A DNA stretch of 64,000 bases from Microvirga ossetica (GCF_002741015.1 NZ_CP016616.1:1037501-1101500); one strand, 5' to 3'; counted from the first letter of the stretch, positions 54,439-61,315 are shown. Notes: generated from the letters alone by a model not told the origin. A program made the numbers and translations.

Positions 54439-54864
54439 TCAGGCCGACGGCAGAGCGGCGCGTATTTTCGCAGCGAGTTCCACCAGAAGTTCAGGCTTCT
54501 CCATCTGTCCCGAATGGGGCTTCAGCGGCACGCCGTCGAAGCGGGGAAGCACATGGAAATGGATGTGGAAGACCACCTGCCCGCCGGCGCTCTCGTTGAA
54601 CTGCTGGATCGTCAAGCCATCGGCTGAGAGCGCGCTCTTGGCGGCCTTCCCCACGACCTGAACGGCTTGCACCAGTTCCGCCAGAACATCGGGAGAAACA
54701 TCGAGAAGGTTGCGGGCCTTGGATTTGGGAATGACGAGCACATGGCCGTCGCCGCGCGGCATGACATCCATGAAGGCCAGGATGCGATCGGTCTCGTAGA
54801 CCTTGTGGCACGGAAGCTCGCCGCGAAGGATCTTCGCAAACACGTTGTTATCGTCGTAAGTCAT
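54439..54864 (-). CDS. HIT-family nucleotide hydrolase/transferase
   Basis: 141 aa from the ATG at 54864 (MTYDDNNVFAKILRGELPCH); the frame upstream is unsupported. It has the HIT motif VVFHIHFHVLPRFDG (HxHxH) with the third-residue His as nucleophile, and VLVIPKSKARNLLD upstream. It probably hydrolyses adenosine-5'-phosphoramidate or dinucleoside polyphosphates (Hint/Fhit-type); function in bacteria is poorly known. It is convergent with glpK. Confidence 0.93.
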   Translation of the reverse strand: MTYDDNNVFAKILRGELPCHKVYETDRILAFMDVMPRGDGHVLVIPKSKARNLLDVSPDVLAELVQAVQVVGKAAKSALSADGLTIQQFNESAGGQVVFHIHFHVLPRFDGVPLKPHSGQMEKPELLVELAAKIRAALPSA

Positions 54865-55239
54865 CCCGCCCTCTGTTCCTGAGCCAGCATGGTCGTCTGG
54901 CAAGCCTTTTATACCGAACCGGCCCGACAATCACCCGTCTAGACGGGCGCTTCCACTACGGCACGAGCACTGTCTGCAGCCTTCCCTTTCCCGGCTCACG
55001 ACGGTTACCGGTCGGTTCACGGACCCGTGGCTCGAAGACGCACAATATGCGTCGCGTTGTTCGCAAATAAATCGGGCCGCTCGACATTGTCGCATCAAGT
55101 ACCCCGACAGCGGTTCTTTTATTCCCATGAACAAAATATTGCCACGTTTATTCCCATCCAAGTCCAGCTTTAAGCGTAACAATTCGCTAGAGCTGAATAT
55201 TTTCGGAAATTTTTTTGCAAAGGTTCCCTCATTCAAATC
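54865..55239. other. Intergenic region before the KGG gene
   Basis: About 375 bp, AT-richer towards the right, without a credible gene. A frame at 54931-55299 on the minus strand has no ribosome site and poor composition. Two direct copies of TTTATTCCCAT occur near 55117 and 55139. Confidence 0.5.
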
Positions 55240-55264
55240 GGAACCATCGAATCCCCTTGCGGTT
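55240..55264 (+). promoter_or_regulatory. Candidate EcfG promoter of the KGG gene (one mismatch)
   Basis: GGAAC at 55240-55244, 16-bp spacer, GGTT at 55261-55264 (consensus CGTT). The spacing and the stress-type downstream gene support it; the -10 mismatch lowers certainty. Confidence 0.5.
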
Positions 55265-55299
55265 GAAGAAACACGAACACCATTGATAAGGAGGCACAA

Positions 55300-55494
55300 A
55301 TGACGCCAGGTAGTTCGACCTCGAAGCGTGGCTTCGCGTCGATGGATTCTGACCGGCAGCGCGAAATCGCGAGCAAGGGCGGGAAAAGCGTTCCTGCCGA
55401 GAAGCGGTCTTTCTCACAGGATCGTGAGCTTGCCTCGGAAGCCGGCCGCAAGGGCGGCCAGGCCTCGGGCAGCACCCGCGGCAATCAGGAATAA
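55300..55494 (+). CDS. KGG-repeat stress-induced protein
   Basis: 64 aa; strong ribosome site (AAGGAGG, 5-6 bases). Two KGG motifs typical of the family related to Bacillus GsiB and fungal Con-10: RGFASMDSDRQREIASKGGK and SEAGRKGGQASGSTRGNQE. It is highly hydrophilic, probably disordered and desiccation- or stress-protective. It lies at the left edge of the stress-response island. Confidence 0.88.
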   Translation: MTPGSSTSKRGFASMDSDRQREIASKGGKSVPAEKRSFSQDRELASEAGRKGGQASGSTRGNQE

Positions 55495-55509
55495 TTGCTG
55501 TTGAGCAAA

Positions 55510-55535
55510 GTTAAGGGGCCACGTGGCCCCTTAAC
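55510..55535. terminator. 26-bp perfect palindrome between convergent genes
   Basis: GTTAAGGGGCCAC directly followed by its exact reverse complement GTGGCCCCTTAAC, 15 bp after the KGG stop and before the EamA stop. As RNA it forms a stem with a tight loop and short U/A flanks; it is probably a bidirectional terminator. Confidence 0.75.
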
Positions 55536-55562
55536 CTTGAGGATCTACACTTAGCAATCCAT

Positions 55563-56486
55563 TCATGCCTGAGCAGGAACCCTTCGGGGCTCTGTCAGAG
55601 AGAGTGCTGTTGCGGCCAGCATGGTTGCCATTCCGACAGCCTCCGCGATGCCAAATGGCTCATCCGCGAAGATTACGCCGACCGCGACGGCGATGACCGG
55701 GCTGACGAACGAATACAGACCGGCTCGAAAAGCGCCCCAGTCCCGCACCAGCGACAGATAGATCGAGAACGCGACCAGCGAGCCTCCAAGAACGAGGACG
55801 CTAAGGCCTAGGATTACCCTGCCGTCGGTAAGAGCCCTGACATACGCAGGATCATATCCCTCGACGACAAGTGAGATCGGCACGAGGGCGATCCCGCCGA
55901 TCAGGCTTTGCCAAAAGGCCAGTACCAGCGGCGACATCGATAGGGTTAGAGGTCGGCTGACCACGGAACCCCAGGCGTATGAGGCCGTCGCGACGACGAC
56001 CGCGGCGAGTCCGGAGGCCGCCATGATGCCATCCTGCGAAACACCGGTGCGTCCGGAGAACAGAAGCACCAGTCCCAGAATGCCGAGCCCGATTGCGCCC
56101 ATCCGGCGCATGGTGATCCGCTCCTGCCCGTAAAGTGCCCCGATCACCATCAGAAAGATCGGCAGCAAGGACAGGTTTACGATCGCTGACAGTCCGGTTG
56201 GAGCTCTTGCTACGCCCCAGAACAGCAACCCGTGACAACCGGTGTTGACGAGCAGGGAAGCAGCGACGATCCGGCCGAACGGGCCGGCGCGCAAGCCCAA
56301 CCCTTGAGCCAGCGCGACCAGATAGAAACACGCTGCGGCTAGCAGGAAGCGTACGGAAGCTAGAAAAATCGGCGGAATGGCCTCTGAAGCCACCTTCATC
56401 GGCAACCATGTCAGGCCCCAGATGAGCGCCATCAGGGAAAATGCTGCGATGCGGCTCACGCCAGGCACCTGCGGACAGGCATGCAA
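55563..56486 (-). CDS. EamA-family (drug/metabolite) transporter
   Basis: 307 aa from the ATG at 56486 (GAGG five bases upstream); GTG at 56459 is an alternative. Ten membrane helices in two EamA repeats: LMALIWGLTWLPMKVASEAI and PPIFLASVRFLLAAACFYLV early, then SYAWGSVVSRPLTLSMSPLV and LYSFVSPVIAVAVGVIFADE late. It probably exports a small metabolite or amino acid; substrate unknown. No EcfG promoter is visible, so it may not belong to the stress regulon. Confidence 0.88.
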   Translation of the reverse strand: MHACPQVPGVSRIAAFSLMALIWGLTWLPMKVASEAIPPIFLASVRFLLAAACFYLVALAQGLGLRAGPFGRIVAASLLVNTGCHGLLFWGVARAPTGLSAIVNLSLLPIFLMVIGALYGQERITMRRMGAIGLGILGLVLLFSGRTGVSQDGIMAASGLAAVVVATASYAWGSVVSRPLTLSMSPLVLAFWQSLIGGIALVPISLVVEGYDPAYVRALTDGRVILGLSVLVLGGSLVAFSIYLSLVRDWGAFRAGLYSFVSPVIAVAVGVIFADEPFGIAEAVGMATMLAATALSLTEPRRVPAQA

Positions 56487-56580
56487 TCCTCAAGAGGTGA
56501 TTTTAGACTGCTGCGGATGGTGGCAGCAGGAGAACGGATTGACCAGCCGCAGGCCTTGGCGTTTGCACAGGTGGGAAATT

Positions 56581-57129
56581 TCAGTTTCTGAAATTGAACT
56601 CCGCTTTGGTCAAAGCGGCTTCGATGAGAACCTCTTCGTGCGTTCCGCAACCCGTGATCGCCCTGAACTCGGACAGATCCGGCAGCTGGAAAGCAAGGGC
56701 GCCGAGATCGATCTGGCGGACAAGTTCTCCCGCGAGGGTCGCCATGGCGTCGAGTGACACCGCACCCAGATAGGCCGTCGCCTCAAGCGCGACTTCCGAT
56801 ACGGGATTGCGCGAGGATCCGATCAGCACCAGGAGGCAATACTCGTCCGTGCTGCCATGCCGGGACCCGAGTGGACGATGGGAAAACGACCTGCCCCGCT
56901 GCCGGGTCAGGGAGAAGGCGAGGAGAAGCAAGTCCGATACAATCCCCTTTGCCGTTTCGGCGGTCGTATAGTTTGCCAGGGCCTGTTCGGGCGCGTCGAG
57001 AAGTGCAAGATCGTAATGGTCATCGAGACTGTCCAGAGACCGGAAGACATCGATCACCGGGACCATGCTCGGATGAAGCAGCACGGCAACCGGCTCTCGT
57101 AAGTTCGACGTGGGGAACGCTTCACGCAT
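56581..57129 (-). CDS. Uncharacterised protein in the stress island
   Basis: 182 aa from the ATG at 57129 (MREAFPTSNLREPVAVLLHP). It is soluble and mostly helical: VIDVFRSLDSLDDHYDLALL, EQALANYTTAETAKGIVSDL and LEATAYLGAVSLDAMATLAG. A short central stretch (SLTRQRGRSFSHRPLGSRHG) is basic and low complexity. It has no signal or membrane segment and matches no family I recognise. It follows the next small gene on the same strand by 26 bp, so both are probably one operon under the EcfG-type promoter at 57422-57446. Confidence 0.6.
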   Translation of the reverse strand: MREAFPTSNLREPVAVLLHPSMVPVIDVFRSLDSLDDHYDLALLDAPEQALANYTTAETAKGIVSDLLLLAFSLTRQRGRSFSHRPLGSRHGSTDEYCLLVLIGSSRNPVSEVALEATAYLGAVSLDAMATLAGELVRQIDLGALAFQLPDLSEFRAITGCGTHEEVLIEAALTKAEFNFRN

Positions 57130-57155
57130 GGACAGGCAGCCTCGGGCTTTTGGAC

Positions 57156-57392
57156 TTAAACACGATGCCCCAGTGCCGTCGGGACGACATGCGGCAAGGC
57201 CGGAACGAGGAGATGCCGGCGCACCATCAGGGGGCATGTAACCTCGTCATCATGGCAGTCGGGAATGATGCCGCTCAGCATGGAGGCGACGGACGGCCTG
57301 TCCCTTGCGGGAGAGCTCGATGCGAGCCGGGAGAACTCGTCCGGCAGCTCTTCGTGGCACAGCACCGCGTCCAGTTCATTTGTGGCTGTCAT
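57156..57392 (-). CDS. Small uncharacterised protein in the stress island
   Basis: 78 aa from the ATG at 57392, which has an excellent ribosome site (GGAGGGAACG). Sequence: MTATNELDAVLCHEELPDEF, a Ser/Ala/Arg-rich middle, then MLSGIIPDCHDDEVTCPLMV and a hydrophobic tail. Three Cys and several His/Asp could bind a metal, but nothing is recognised. Its predicted transcript starts just after an exact EcfG consensus, so it is a candidate new member of the general stress regulon. Confidence 0.6.
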   Translation of the reverse strand: MTATNELDAVLCHEELPDEFSRLASSSPARDRPSVASMLSGIIPDCHDDEVTCPLMVRRHLLVPALPHVVPTALGHRV

Positions 57393-57421
57393 CGTTCCCT
57401 CCGCATTGCTCTTGCAACGGC

Positions 57422-57446
57422 AACGTATGCGCCACCCCGTGGTTCC
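57422..57446 (-). promoter_or_regulatory. Candidate EcfG promoter
   Basis: On the minus strand GGAAC (57442-57446), 16-bp spacer, CGTT (57422-57425). The ATG at 57392 follows after about 30 bp. Confidence 0.75.
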
Positions 57447-57534
57447 TCCTGCGGCAAGAAGTCTGGCCACGATTGGGACGAATGCCCGGCCGGCCCGATT
57501 GCGCGTTCTGTTTCGCCTAACCGCTATCAGTGAC

Positions 57535-57565
57535 AAAAAAGGCGCCCGGGGAGACCCCAGGCGCC
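57535..57565 (-). terminator. Rho-independent terminator of the PRC-barrel gene
   Basis: Stem GGCGCC-GGGG with loop TCT and CCCC-GGCGCC (one unpaired base on each side), followed leftward by TTTTTT. A further inverted repeat GTATCGAT/ATCGATAC (57566-57585) sits between it and the stop codon. Confidence 0.9.
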
Positions 57566-57590
57566 GTATCGATAGGAATCGATACTCCGT

Positions 57591-58286
57591 TTATTGCGGA
57601 GTAGCGGGCCGTGTCGCACCGGACGTGCCGGTGGTCGTGCTCGCGTTGTCGCCGTCTTCATCGAACGCCGGAGCTGCCTGAAGCTCTGCCTTCGTCATGC
57701 GGAGCATGACGCGCTCGGGCTTGTTCTGGTCCTTGGCGGCCGTATTGGTGGTCGCCATGCTGGTGGACGGCGCAGCGCCGGTTGTGGTTGTGCCGGTCGC
57801 GGCGGTGCCCGTTGCAGTCGAGCCGGTCGTCGAAACGTTCCGGTTGCTGCTGTCGGCAGCCTGGGCCTGCTCGGCGCTCAGGAACTCCAGCGTCTTGAAC
57901 GGAACGGCCACATCCTTCTCGCCGATTCCGAGGAAACCGCCCACTCCTACCACAGCCGCCATGATCTGGCCGTCACGGCCCAGAATCACGTCGTTGATGT
58001 CGCCGATCGACTCGTTGTTGGCGCTGACCACGCGTGTTCCGATCAGATCGGACGCCATGATCTGGCTCATCTCCAGCTTGGTCATGAACTGACCGGACGT
58101 CGCGCTGCTCTGGCCCATCGTAGATGCACCGGGCTGCATGGCAGGCGAACCTGTGGTCGTCAAGCTGGACCCTGATGCAGCGGGACGATCCGTCGGGCTC
58201 GACGGGGTGGTGGAAGTCTGAGCGAAGGCGGGTGCAGCTGCGAAAGCTGTCACGACAAGGCAAGCTGCCATATGCTTCTTCAGCAT
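57591..58286 (-). CDS. PRC-barrel domain exported protein
   Basis: 231 aa. Signal peptide at residues 1-22 (MAACLVVTAFAAAPAFAQ). Low-complexity Ser/Thr/Ala stretch to about residue 70, then a PRC-barrel: ASDLIGTRVVSANNESIGDI, ILGRDGQIMAAVVGVGGFLG and KDVAVPFKTLEFL. The C-terminal 90 residues are Thr/Ala-rich with STTGSTATGTAATGTTTTGA. PRC-barrel proteins of this exported type are frequent members of the rhizobial and methylobacterial stress regulon, and an exact EcfG consensus precedes it. Exact role unknown. Confidence 0.85.
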   Translation of the reverse strand: MLKKHMAACLVVTAFAAAPAFAQTSTTPSSPTDRPAASGSSLTTTGSPAMQPGASTMGQSSATSGQFMTKLEMSQIMASDLIGTRVVSANNESIGDINDVILGRDGQIMAAVVGVGGFLGIGEKDVAVPFKTLEFLSAEQAQAADSSNRNVSTTGSTATGTAATGTTTTGAAPSTSMATTNTAAKDQNKPERVMLRMTKAELQAAPAFDEDGDNASTTTGTSGATRPATPQ

Positions 58287-58345
58287 TGCATATTTCTCCC
58301 GAGGTACATTAAATCGCGTTGAGCGCGAATATGCGCTGGATCACT

Positions 58346-58370
58346 AACGCATAGCATCAGCAACCGTTCC
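58346..58370 (-). promoter_or_regulatory. Candidate EcfG promoter of the PRC-barrel gene
   Basis: Minus strand GGAAC (58366-58370), 16-bp spacer, CGTT (58346-58349); the start codon is about 60 bp downstream at 58286. Confidence 0.78.
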
Positions 58371-58644
58371 GATTACCGGCACAATCTGACCAATATTATC
58401 GGATTCTATGTTTCAAGACGGAAATATTAATACTTGTTAATATTTAAGACCGGAAAGGAGTATCTACCGCCTACCCTTCAACAAGCGGCATTCCTCCATG
58501 TCGAAGATGGCAACATTTATTGAAAGGATTGGTTCCATCCCGATGGAACGCATGACGGGACGAACGTCCCGTTCGCGGCGATCGCAGGGACGCACGTCTG
58601 CTCTTCCGTGAGACAGGCGAGAGGATTACGAGAAGAGTCCTGCC
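58371..58644. other. Intergenic region with inverted GGAAC pair
   Basis: About 270 bp, AT-rich at the left. GTTCCAT-CCCG-ATGGAAC at 58532-58549 is a perfect inverted pair of EcfG -35 elements. Leftward it has TGTT at 16 bp (one mismatch); rightward no CGTT occurs at 16-17 bp. A hairpin ACGGGAC-GAAC-GTCCCGT follows at about 58555-58572. No gene is supported. Confidence 0.45.
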
Positions 58645-59160
58645 TTAAGACAGCGACCGATCGAGTGAAGCGAGGCAGAGGCTCGGCATCCTGTTGACGC
58701 TGGCTTTGGCGAGCGGACTGACATCGCCCATGCAGCCGACCGGATTACGCGTCCTCTGCTTCTGCTGCTGCGGCGCCTCGTTGCCCTCGCGACGGATGGA
58801 CGGATGCTGCGAAGGCTGGCTCTGCAACTCTTCCTTGAGAGTCAGAACCGGCAATTCCGTGTTCCGCGCGAAAGTGGTGACGCCCGTGCGAGGGTCCGAC
58901 TTGTAGAGAACACGCCCATCGCGGTCGCGAAGGATCACGGCGGCATCGGTCACGCCGACGACCTCGACAATCGAGACGGATGTGGGGGTCGCGACCGGAA
59001 CCGGGCCGGCGACCCGATCCCCTTTCGTGGAAGCGGCCATGGCAGGACGCAATGTATCCGATTGCGCCAGAGGCGACATGCTGAGGATGTCGGGGGCGAA
59101 ACTTCCGGCAATGAAGAAGACCCCGGCAAGACCGACCAAAGCCACAGGGGTACGTAACAT
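58645..59160 (-). CDS. Exported or anchored stress-island protein of unknown function
   Basis: 171 aa from the ATG at 59160 (GGGAGAGCGGG upstream). N-terminal signal anchor MLRTPVALVGLAGVFFIAGS. Middle part is a short beta-rich segment SIVEVVGVTDAAVILRDRDG with VLYKSDPRTGVTTFA, then a basic Gln-rich linker, and a Cys-containing tail (NPVGCMGDVSPLAKASVNRM, PSLCLASL) that looks conserved. No family is recognised. An exact EcfG consensus lies about 40 bp upstream, so it is probably stress induced. Confidence 0.7.
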   Translation of the reverse strand: MLRTPVALVGLAGVFFIAGSFAPDILSMSPLAQSDTLRPAMAASTKGDRVAGPVPVATPTSVSIVEVVGVTDAAVILRDRDGRVLYKSDPRTGVTTFARNTELPVLTLKEELQSQPSQHPSIRREGNEAPQQQKQRTRNPVGCMGDVSPLAKASVNRMPSLCLASLDRSLS

Positions 59161-59200
59161 CCCGCTCTCCCGCTCTCTCACCTCAGCAATACGGGAAAAC

Positions 59201-59225
59201 AACGCGACGGTATGTTTGATGTTCC
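59201..59225 (-). promoter_or_regulatory. Candidate EcfG promoter
   Basis: Minus strand GGAAC (59221-59225), 16-bp spacer, CGTT (59201-59204), about 40 bp before the ATG at 59160. Confidence 0.78.
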
Positions 59226-59271
59226 TGTATCCTTCCGTAGGAGCGATGAATAAAAAGGGGGATAAGAACTT

Positions 59272-59297
59272 GGAACATTTGCTTTCGATACGGCGTT
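59272..59297 (+). promoter_or_regulatory. Candidate EcfG promoter of a gene-free transcript
   Basis: GGAAC (59272-59276), 17-bp spacer, CGTT (59294-59297), reading rightward into a stretch with no supported coding sequence that ends in a strong terminator at 59357-59384. Confidence 0.65.
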
Positions 59298-59303
59298 CTT
59301 TAG

Positions 59304-59384
59304 GCACCGGCCTCCTGGTCCTCCCCGCATTCCCCTTGTGCATTGGCCGGCACCTTAGACGGGCTTATGAGCCCGTCTTTTTTT
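59304..59384 (+). ncRNA. Candidate stress-induced small RNA with anti-Shine-Dalgarno loop
   Basis: Predicted transcript of about 80 nt from a start 6-8 bases after the EcfG -10 to the terminator T-run. The 5' part folds as CCGGCC paired with GGCCGG around a 30-nt C-rich loop carrying CCTCCT and CCTCCCC (anti-Shine-Dalgarno motifs); the 3' part is the terminator GACGGGC/GCCCGTC plus seven T. This two-hairpin, C-rich-loop design resembles alphaproteobacterial alpha-r14/CcsR-type sRNAs. Identity with a known family is not established. Confidence 0.5.
59357..59384 (+). terminator. Rho-independent terminator of the candidate sRNA
   Basis: AGACGGGC-TTATGA-GCCCGTCT followed by a run of T on the rightward strand. 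No annotated rightward gene ends here, which is what points to an independent small transcript. Confidence 0.85.
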
Positions 59385-59402
59385 GCGCCCAATACATCGC
59401 GG

Positions 59403-59431
59403 ACAAAGAAAAGCCCGGCCATTGGCCGGGC
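59403..59431 (-). terminator. Rho-independent terminator of phyR
   Basis: On the minus strand GCCCGGCC-AAT-GGCCGGGC followed by TTTTCTTTG, 32 bp past the phyR stop. Confidence 0.85.
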
Positions 59432-59462
59432 GATTACTTGCTTTTGTTTATCTACGGGACGC

Positions 59463-60269
59463 TCAGGCCGTGGCGGCACGAGCCTCGCGACGCCGGGCGC
59501 TCTGTTGGAAGAACAGGGCCTGACTGATGACGGCAGAAACATTCGCCGGCTGGAAGGGCTTGGCGATCAGGAAGGCCGGCTCCGGGCGCTCGCCGGTCAG
59601 GAAACGCTCGGGGTAAGCCGTGATGAAGATCACCGGCACCTCGAAGGCTTTCAGCAGATCGTTGACCGCGTCGAGACCCGAGCTGCCATCCGCCAGCTGG
59701 ATATCGGCGAGGATCAGGCCGGGCTGCTTCGCAGATGCGAGTTTGACGGCTTCCGTCCTCGTGCGGGCAACGCCGGTCACATTGTGGCCAAGGCCCTCGA
59801 CAAGAGCTTCGAGATCCATCGCGATCAGCGGCTCGTCCTCGATGATGAGGATGTCGGTGGCCATGTCAGCCGCCAGCTCGCGGCCCGCCTCGTCAACGAG
59901 TTCGCGAACCGTCCGCGTATCCACGTCGAGGATCTGGCCGACCTCCTCCTCCCCGAAGCCTTCGAGGCAGGACAGGAGAAAGGCCTGGCGAGGCAGCGGT
60001 GTGATCTGACCCAGGCGGACTTCCGCCGGGAGATCGCGCTGGATCTGCTCGCTGCGGCCATTCACCGACAGGGAGTTCCAGATTCGTGTGAAGACCTTGA
60101 AGAGTTCGACCTTTACGTTACCGGAAGGGCCGATGGTCTCGGGCTCGCTGACAAGCGTTTCGAGAGTGGCCGCCACATAGGCGTCGCCGGCCATCTGACT
60201 GCCTGTCAGGGCGCGTGCGTAGCGGCGAAGATATGGTAAATGCTGGACGACAAGCTGCGCTGTCGACAT
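59463..60269 (-). CDS. phyR: General stress response anti-anti-sigma regulator PhyR
   Basis: 268 aa; ATG at 60269 with AAGGGGAAG upstream. Residues 1-135 are the sigma-like output domain (LVVQHLPYLRRYARALTGSQ as region 2; PLPRQAFLLSCLEGFGEEEV as region 4). Residues 138-255 are the receiver: acidic residues in IIEDEPL, phosphoacceptor Asp189 in LILADIQLADGSSG, Thr217 in FITAYPERFL and Lys237 in LIAKPF. When phosphorylated it binds NepR, releasing EcfG. It is divergent from nepR-ecfG, with an exact EcfG promoter on its own side, so it is auto-induced. No cognate HWE/HisKA2 kinase is encoded in the window. Confidence 0.97.
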   Translation of the reverse strand: MSTAQLVVQHLPYLRRYARALTGSQMAGDAYVAATLETLVSEPETIGPSGNVKVELFKVFTRIWNSLSVNGRSEQIQRDLPAEVRLGQITPLPRQAFLLSCLEGFGEEEVGQILDVDTRTVRELVDEAGRELAADMATDILIIEDEPLIAMDLEALVEGLGHNVTGVARTRTEAVKLASAKQPGLILADIQLADGSSGLDAVNDLLKAFEVPVIFITAYPERFLTGERPEPAFLIAKPFQPANVSAVISQALFFQQSARRREARAATA

Positions 60270-60318
60270 TCGCTTCCCCTTAGCTGTGCTTTTGGCTCGT
60301 TGTACCGATGGTCCATTC

Positions 60319-60343
60319 AACGCGGCAAAGCTGCAAAAGTTCC
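60319..60343 (-). promoter_or_regulatory. EcfG promoter of phyR
   Basis: Minus strand GGAAC (60339-60343), 16-bp spacer, CGTT (60319-60322), about 50 bp before the phyR ATG. Its -35 is 6 bp from the -35 of the divergent nepR promoter. Confidence 0.85.
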
Positions 60344-60349
60344 ATGAAT

Positions 60350-60374
60350 GGAACCGAGCGCGGCAGCCAGCGTT
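60350..60374 (+). promoter_or_regulatory. EcfG promoter of nepR-ecfG
   Basis: GGAAC (60350-60354), 16-bp spacer, CGTT (60371-60374). Together with the phyR promoter it forms the near-palindrome GTTCCATGAATGGAAC. Confidence 0.85.
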
Positions 60375-60450
60375 ATTGCTCGAAAACGAATATATGGATA
60401 CTGCCATGGTTGGCCATCTCTTTTCAGGATGGGATGGCAAGGGGACTCAG

Positions 60451-60675
60451 ATGACGGGTGACAAGGGGAATAAGCTGGCTCGTGTCGTGCTGGAGAATTC
60501 GCACGGGAGCAAGCTTGCAACCGATCCGAAACTCGACAGCGGCAGCCAGAAACGAATCGGCGACCAGCTTCGCGCGATGTACGACGAGCTCATGCAGCAG
60601 CCCGTCCCGGACCGTTTCAGGGATTTGCTCGATCAACTGGACAAAAAGAACGGGGCAAAGGAAGGGTCTCAATGA
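60451..60675 (+). CDS. nepR: Anti-sigma factor NepR
   Basis: 74 aa from the ATG at 60451, which has AAGGGGA upstream; ATGs at 60394 and 60406 are possible earlier starts. The conserved NepR core is present: RIGDQLRAMYDELMQQPVPD and RFRDLLDQLDKK, two amphipathic helices that clamp the sigma factor, with a variable N-terminal tail. It holds EcfG inactive in unstressed cells and is sequestered by phosphorylated PhyR. Its stop overlaps the ecfG start by 4 bp (ATGA), ensuring balanced synthesis. Confidence 0.95.
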   Translation: MTGDKGNKLARVVLENSHGSKLATDPKLDSGSQKRIGDQLRAMYDELMQQPVPDRFRDLLDQLDKKNGAKEGSQ

Positions 60676-61217
60676 CCCCAGAGCCCGAGCCGGAGCTTCG
60701 GGAGGCACTTCTCGCGGCGGTTCCGAGCCTTCGCGCCTTTGCCATCTCGCTGTCCGGCCAGGTCGACCGGGCCGACGACCTCGTTCAGGACACCCTTCTG
60801 AGAGCCCTGGCCAATCTGCACCGGTTCGAGCCGGGAACGAACCTGAACGCCTGGCTCTTCACCATCCTTCGCAATCTCTTCCATTCCGAGTACCGCAAGC
60901 GCCGCCGCGAGGTGGAAGACCCGGACGGGTCCTATGCCGGCCGGCTCAAGGTCCAGCCCGAGCAGGGCTCGCATCTGGATTTCGAGGATTTCCGCAGCGC
61001 GCTCGCCAAGCTCCCAGCAGATCAGCGCGAGGCCCTGCTTCTGGTCGGGGCCTCCGGCTTTTCTTACGAGGAGACGGCACATATCTGCGGCTGCGCCGTC
61101 GGCACCATCAAGAGCCGCGTCAACCGCGCGCGCTTCCGCCTCGCCTCCCTCCTGAATGTCGAGGATATCGAAGATCTCGGCCCCGACAGCATGACCCGGG
61201 CCGCGCTGCAGGGATAG
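60672..61217 (+). CDS. ecfG: General stress ECF sigma factor EcfG
   Basis: 181 aa. Region 2: LVQDTLLRALANLHRFEPGT and NLNAWLFTILRNLFHSEYRK (the -10 recognition helix). Region 4: LPADQREALLLVGASGFSYE and CAVGTIKSRVNRARFRLASL (the -35-binding helix-turn-helix). This is the ECF15 type sigma of alphaproteobacteria, reading GGAAC/CGTT promoters. Co-translated with nepR from an EcfG promoter, so positively auto-regulated. A strong terminator follows after about 45 bp. Confidence 0.97.
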   Translation: MTPEPEPELREALLAAVPSLRAFAISLSGQVDRADDLVQDTLLRALANLHRFEPGTNLNAWLFTILRNLFHSEYRKRRREVEDPDGSYAGRLKVQPEQGSHLDFEDFRSALAKLPADQREALLLVGASGFSYEETAHICGCAVGTIKSRVNRARFRLASLLNVEDIEDLGPDSMTRAALQG

Positions 61218-61262
61218 GACCCAGGAGCGCCCTGCCCTTTCGTCAACAATACGATCTCAACA

Positions 61263-61295
61263 AAAAAGCGCCGCCTTTGCGAGGCGGCGCTTTTT
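61263..61295. terminator. Bidirectional terminator of ecfG and the DUF1328 gene
   Basis: AAAAAGCGCCGCCT-TTGCG-AGGCGGCGCTTTTT: perfect 14-bp stem with T-runs on both strands, between the convergent stops. Confidence 0.93.
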
Positions 61296-61315
61296 GACGG
61301 AATGCCGAAGCGGCA

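Noticed and set aside
54931..55299. 122-codon minus-strand frame upstream of the KGG gene
   Set aside because: No ribosome site, AT-rich patchy composition, and it overlaps the KGG promoter region.
58545..58573. Rightward EcfG promoter in the inverted GGAAC pair
   Set aside because: CGTT occurs only at 20 bp from GGAAC, outside the 16-17 bp range; no gene follows on that strand.
59247..59460. Plus-strand open frame across the candidate sRNA
   Set aside because: It runs through two strong terminators, has no good ribosome site relative to the promoter and no protein-like composition.
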